From: Mermis nigrescens
Taxonomy: Eukaryota > Nematoda > Enoplea > Mermithida > Mermithidae
Assembly (NCBI GenBank): GCA_036768485.1
Contig: JAVLUZ010000142.1
Location: 19,217,735 to 19,281,734 of the forward strand
Direction: 5' to 3'
DNA: 64,000 nt
How positions within the stretch are numbered: position 1 is the first letter of the stretch; each line of letters starts with the position of its first letter. This document shows positions 61,932 through 64,000 of this stretch, in pieces. Below the pieces are notes generated by a model. That model had not been told where the DNA came from, did no database searches, and was given only the letters and a program-made list of their open reading frames with translations. The position numbers and the translations under genes were made by a program.

Positions 61932-62225
61932 CTAAAATTATGTACATACACCGCTAAGCTTTATAGTACCCGGATCGAGATTTGCATTACGCTAAAATTA
62001 TGTACATACACGTTTAATGACCACTAAGCTTTCTAGCCCCCGAACCGAGATTTGCAATGCGCTAAAATTATATACATACACCGCTAAGCTTTATAGCCCC
62101 CGGATCGAGATTTGCATTGCACTAAAATTATGTACATACAAGTTTATTGACCACTAAGCTTTATGATTCCGGATCAGGATTATCAGATAATTCAATTTTG
62201 TTGCATCGTGCTAAAATTATGTACG
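61932..62225. repeat. Tandem repeat, alternating units of about 60 and 70 bp
   Basis: Four to five units starting GCTAAAATTATGTACATACA and containing ACTAAGCTTTATAG and CCCGGATCGAGATTTGCATT. Every second unit has an extra GTTTATTGACC-like insert. Confidence 0.85.
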
Positions 62226-62690
62226 CGTGATGCTTACGACTAATTATCTGCGCAACCCCCAATTAGGATGAAAATTAAAATTATTGGCATGTAAATCTAA
62301 ACCCCCAAGAATCGGTAGACTCCCAGAACGTGCGAAAAATGTTCATAAGGTCAAAAAGCACAAATAACACAAATTTAAATTACAATGAATAGAAATGCAT
62401 TAAATAACGCCTGATTTGTAAAAGAAAATTAGAGTCCGCGAATTTAATTATTTAATCACTGTGTAGGATAACGCTAAATATGCGCGCATGTAATATCTAA
62501 ATATATACATTTTTAGTCTATTGATTTAAATATATATATTGGTTCATTGCTCTACGTACATAAAATAAGTAAAAATCAGCGAATAATAACAACATTTTTA
62601 CGCGGAGTAATAAAAAAACTAATAACTATTCATCGCCTCGCTAAAATATACGAATTTAAGATTCACTACCCACTACTTATTAAGCAACAC
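62226..62690. other. AT-rich sequence downstream of the PC4-like gene
   Basis: No gene or repeat recognised apart from short TATA-rich runs near 62530. It probably includes the 3' UTR of the minus-strand gene. Confidence 0.35.
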
Positions 62691-62693
62691 CGA

Positions 62694-62872
62694 TCATTTT
62701 TTAAAAGCCTCGCCGGATGTTGTAGGGATTTCAGAATCGCTAGAATCAAAACTTTGCGCGTCTTCAAGCAATTTGGGATCGTCGAACGTACCACTAGTCG
62801 CAATACTTTCGAAGATATTTTCGACTGGATCGCGTATCGTTAAGATATCGTCAGGACAGTCTAGTGGCCCGA
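62694..62872 (-). CDS. PC4-like gene, exon 2 (acidic tail)
   Basis: The acceptor AAATTTTAG is followed by two bases that complete a Val codon, then GPLDCPDDILTIRDPVENIF and a Ser/Asp-rich end stopping at 62694. In-frame joining to exon 1 without a stop supports the intron. Low complexity prevents recognition of a domain. Confidence 0.55.
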
Positions 62873-63616
62873 CTAAAATTTGCATTTTTCGAGAAAAAAT
62901 CTTTAAAACTCGTAAAATTCAACGCGCATATTTGATTATTGGTTTTAGGAAAAAATGTATCAAATTTACGTGCAAATACGTGTATATTTTCGAAGCATAA
63001 TAGTTGTATTTAGTTTTTATAATATTTAGTATATATTATTTAAAAAAATATAAATTAGCGTTATAAAACATTTATTTAATCAATAAATATATACCTTAAG
63101 CGTATCAAGTACCTTCAATGCAAAAAAATGCTTAAAAAATTTATGCTACCAAAACACAAAAAATTATAAAACAAGTGTTTTTCGAAGCTAAAAGTTTTCC
63201 TTACCTCCCAGTTTTTCGATGGCCTCCACGATTTCGCCTCGTTGGCGCTGCCACTCATAAAATTGTTCCGGCTTTAGCACAATTTCACGTCCTTTGTCCG
63301 AGTTTTTCAGGCATAAAATTTTTTTATCGAGTGTTCCTGTTTCGACCGAGGCTATCAGACCGTACGTGAGGTCAATAGGGTCAAGCCGAAAATTAAATAA
63401 TAGGGCGTTCGAAATTAACGGCGAAGCATCCACCAAATTCTGGTACTGCCGACTCATTAGATTGACCCCTTGATTCGTTGGGTATAAGGTCAATCTCGTG
63501 CCGTACTTCTTGCATATTCTGAAGCTAATATTCGCGAAGTCGTTCCAAGTAGACACTAAGCAGTAAACGTTATCCCCAAGTGTAAAATCGTAGCGCTTAT
63601 TCTGAGGCTCGTTCAT
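62694..63616 (-). CDS. Small protein with two PC4/p15-like units (two exons)
   Basis: I join 63616-63205 and 62872-62694 on the minus strand. The result is 196 codons plus a stop, starting at an ATG. Residues about 9-68 start YDFTLGDNVYCLVSTW and run to NQGVNLMSRQYQNLVDAS. This resembles the PC4/p15 transcription-coactivator fold pattern (F-x-L/I-G-x-x-x-Y-V ... G-I-x-L-x-P-E-Q-W-x-x-L). Residues about 76-134 look like a second, more diverged unit (TYGLIASVETGTLDKKILCL to GREIVLKPEQFYEWQRQR). The second exon encodes an acidic, Ser-rich tail with SFDSSDSEIPTTSGEAFKK. PC4 binds single-stranded DNA and helps RNA polymerase II transcription; a role here is inference. Donor GTAAGG and acceptor AATTTTAG are good and phase 1 fits. 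It lies upstream of the foldback and complex repeats, with no neighbour in the window that hints at function. Confidence 0.6.
63205..63616 (-). CDS. PC4-like gene, exon 1
   Basis: It starts with ATG at 63616 and encodes 137 codons plus one base, ending AIEKLG before the donor GTAAGG (63204 downward). Both PC4-like units are in this exon. Unspliced reading would add only five residues before a stop. Confidence 0.6.
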
Positions 63617-63704
63617 TTTCGAATAGTACCAGAAAAAAGCGCCAAGCGGAGTAATAATGCAAAATGGAAGTTATAGCTGAATAACATGAAACTTTTTTCT
63701 GTTT

Positions 63705-64000
63705 ACTCAAAAAAACTTAAACAACGGAGCTAGGGTCATAGTTTTTAATGCACGCTACATAGAATAAGATAGATAAGAAGATCGAAAGAAACTGACGTAA
63801 TTGCGAAAAAATTTTAAGTGGTACATGATTACTTTTTTAAGCTTGCCAAGATCAAAAAGAGAAAATGTAATTTTTGTCAAAAAAAGTTTAATAGGTCACG
63901 CAAAAAACCTAAAAAACGGAGCTAGGGTCATGGAATGCGCGCTACATGAAATAAGATAGATAATAAGATCGAAAGAAGCTGACATAATTGCGAAAAAAGT
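63705..64000. repeat. Direct repeat of about 105 bp, spaced by about 190 bp
   Basis: GGAGCTAGGGTCAT, CGCTACAT, AATAAGATAGATAA and GATCGAAAGAA occur near 63727-63812 and again near 63917-64000. It lies about 90 bp upstream of the ATG of the PC4-like gene, so it would fall in its promoter or 5' UTR. The window ends inside the second copy. Confidence 0.75.

Overview
The window looks like a stretch of invertebrate metazoan genome, possibly an arthropod. It is AT-rich, its genes are split by introns of up to about 5 kb with ordinary GT/AG borders, and it is packed with DNA transposons, MITEs, minisatellites and a Penelope-like retroelement. The animal assignment rests on three things: a casein kinase 1 gamma gene with its tri-cysteine lipid-anchor tail, an ADP-dependent glucokinase gene, and the Penelope element. 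No species can be named from the sequence alone.

Three protein-coding genes can be supported. (1) On the plus strand, positions 3305-21233 hold the 3' part of a CK1-gamma kinase gene (CSNK1G; gilgamesh in flies). Six exons join in frame to 298 codons plus a stop. They start just before the catalytic loop and end in a 49-nt exon for the Cys-Cys-Cys/basic C-terminus; the 5' exons lie outside the window. (2) On the minus strand, positions 45192-28084 hold an ADPGK gene. Eight exons join in frame to 460 codons plus a stop, and only the N-terminal signal/anchor exon was not found. These two genes converge, with about 6.9 kb of repeat-filled DNA between their stop codons. (3) On the minus strand, positions 63616-62694 hold a compact two-exon gene for a 196-residue protein that I read, tentatively, as two PC4/p15-like single-strand DNA-binding units plus an acidic serine-rich tail.

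Layout: 1-3.3 kb is intron upstream of the first visible CK1-gamma exon, with GC-rich repeats and a hAT-type element. 3.3-21.2 kb is the CK1-gamma gene; its introns carry a piggyBac-like element, palindromic MITEs, a long TA array and hAT-type elements. 21.2-28.1 kb is intergenic and includes a head-to-head pair of broken mariner copies nested in a MITE. 28.1-45.2 kb is ADPGK; its introns hold a tandem array of about 125-bp units, several short hAT-like elements, and a hAT-like element that itself contains a Harbinger-like element. 45.3-47.5 kb is a broken Penelope-like element (RT plus GIY-YIG) interrupted by a 180-bp hAT MITE. 47.85-56.37 kb is an 8.5-kb foldback element with long inverted arms full of minisatellites, a degenerate Tc1-like copy in its core, and a perfect 6-bp target duplication. 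57.4-59.8 kb is a second, inverted copy of the complex repeat seen at 29-32 kb. 60-64 kb holds further MITEs, short tandem repeats and the PC4-like gene.

The genes do not form a pathway together. Most of the interest lies in the nested transposon history, in which many insertions can be proven by exact target-site duplications, and in the unusual double-PC4-like gene.
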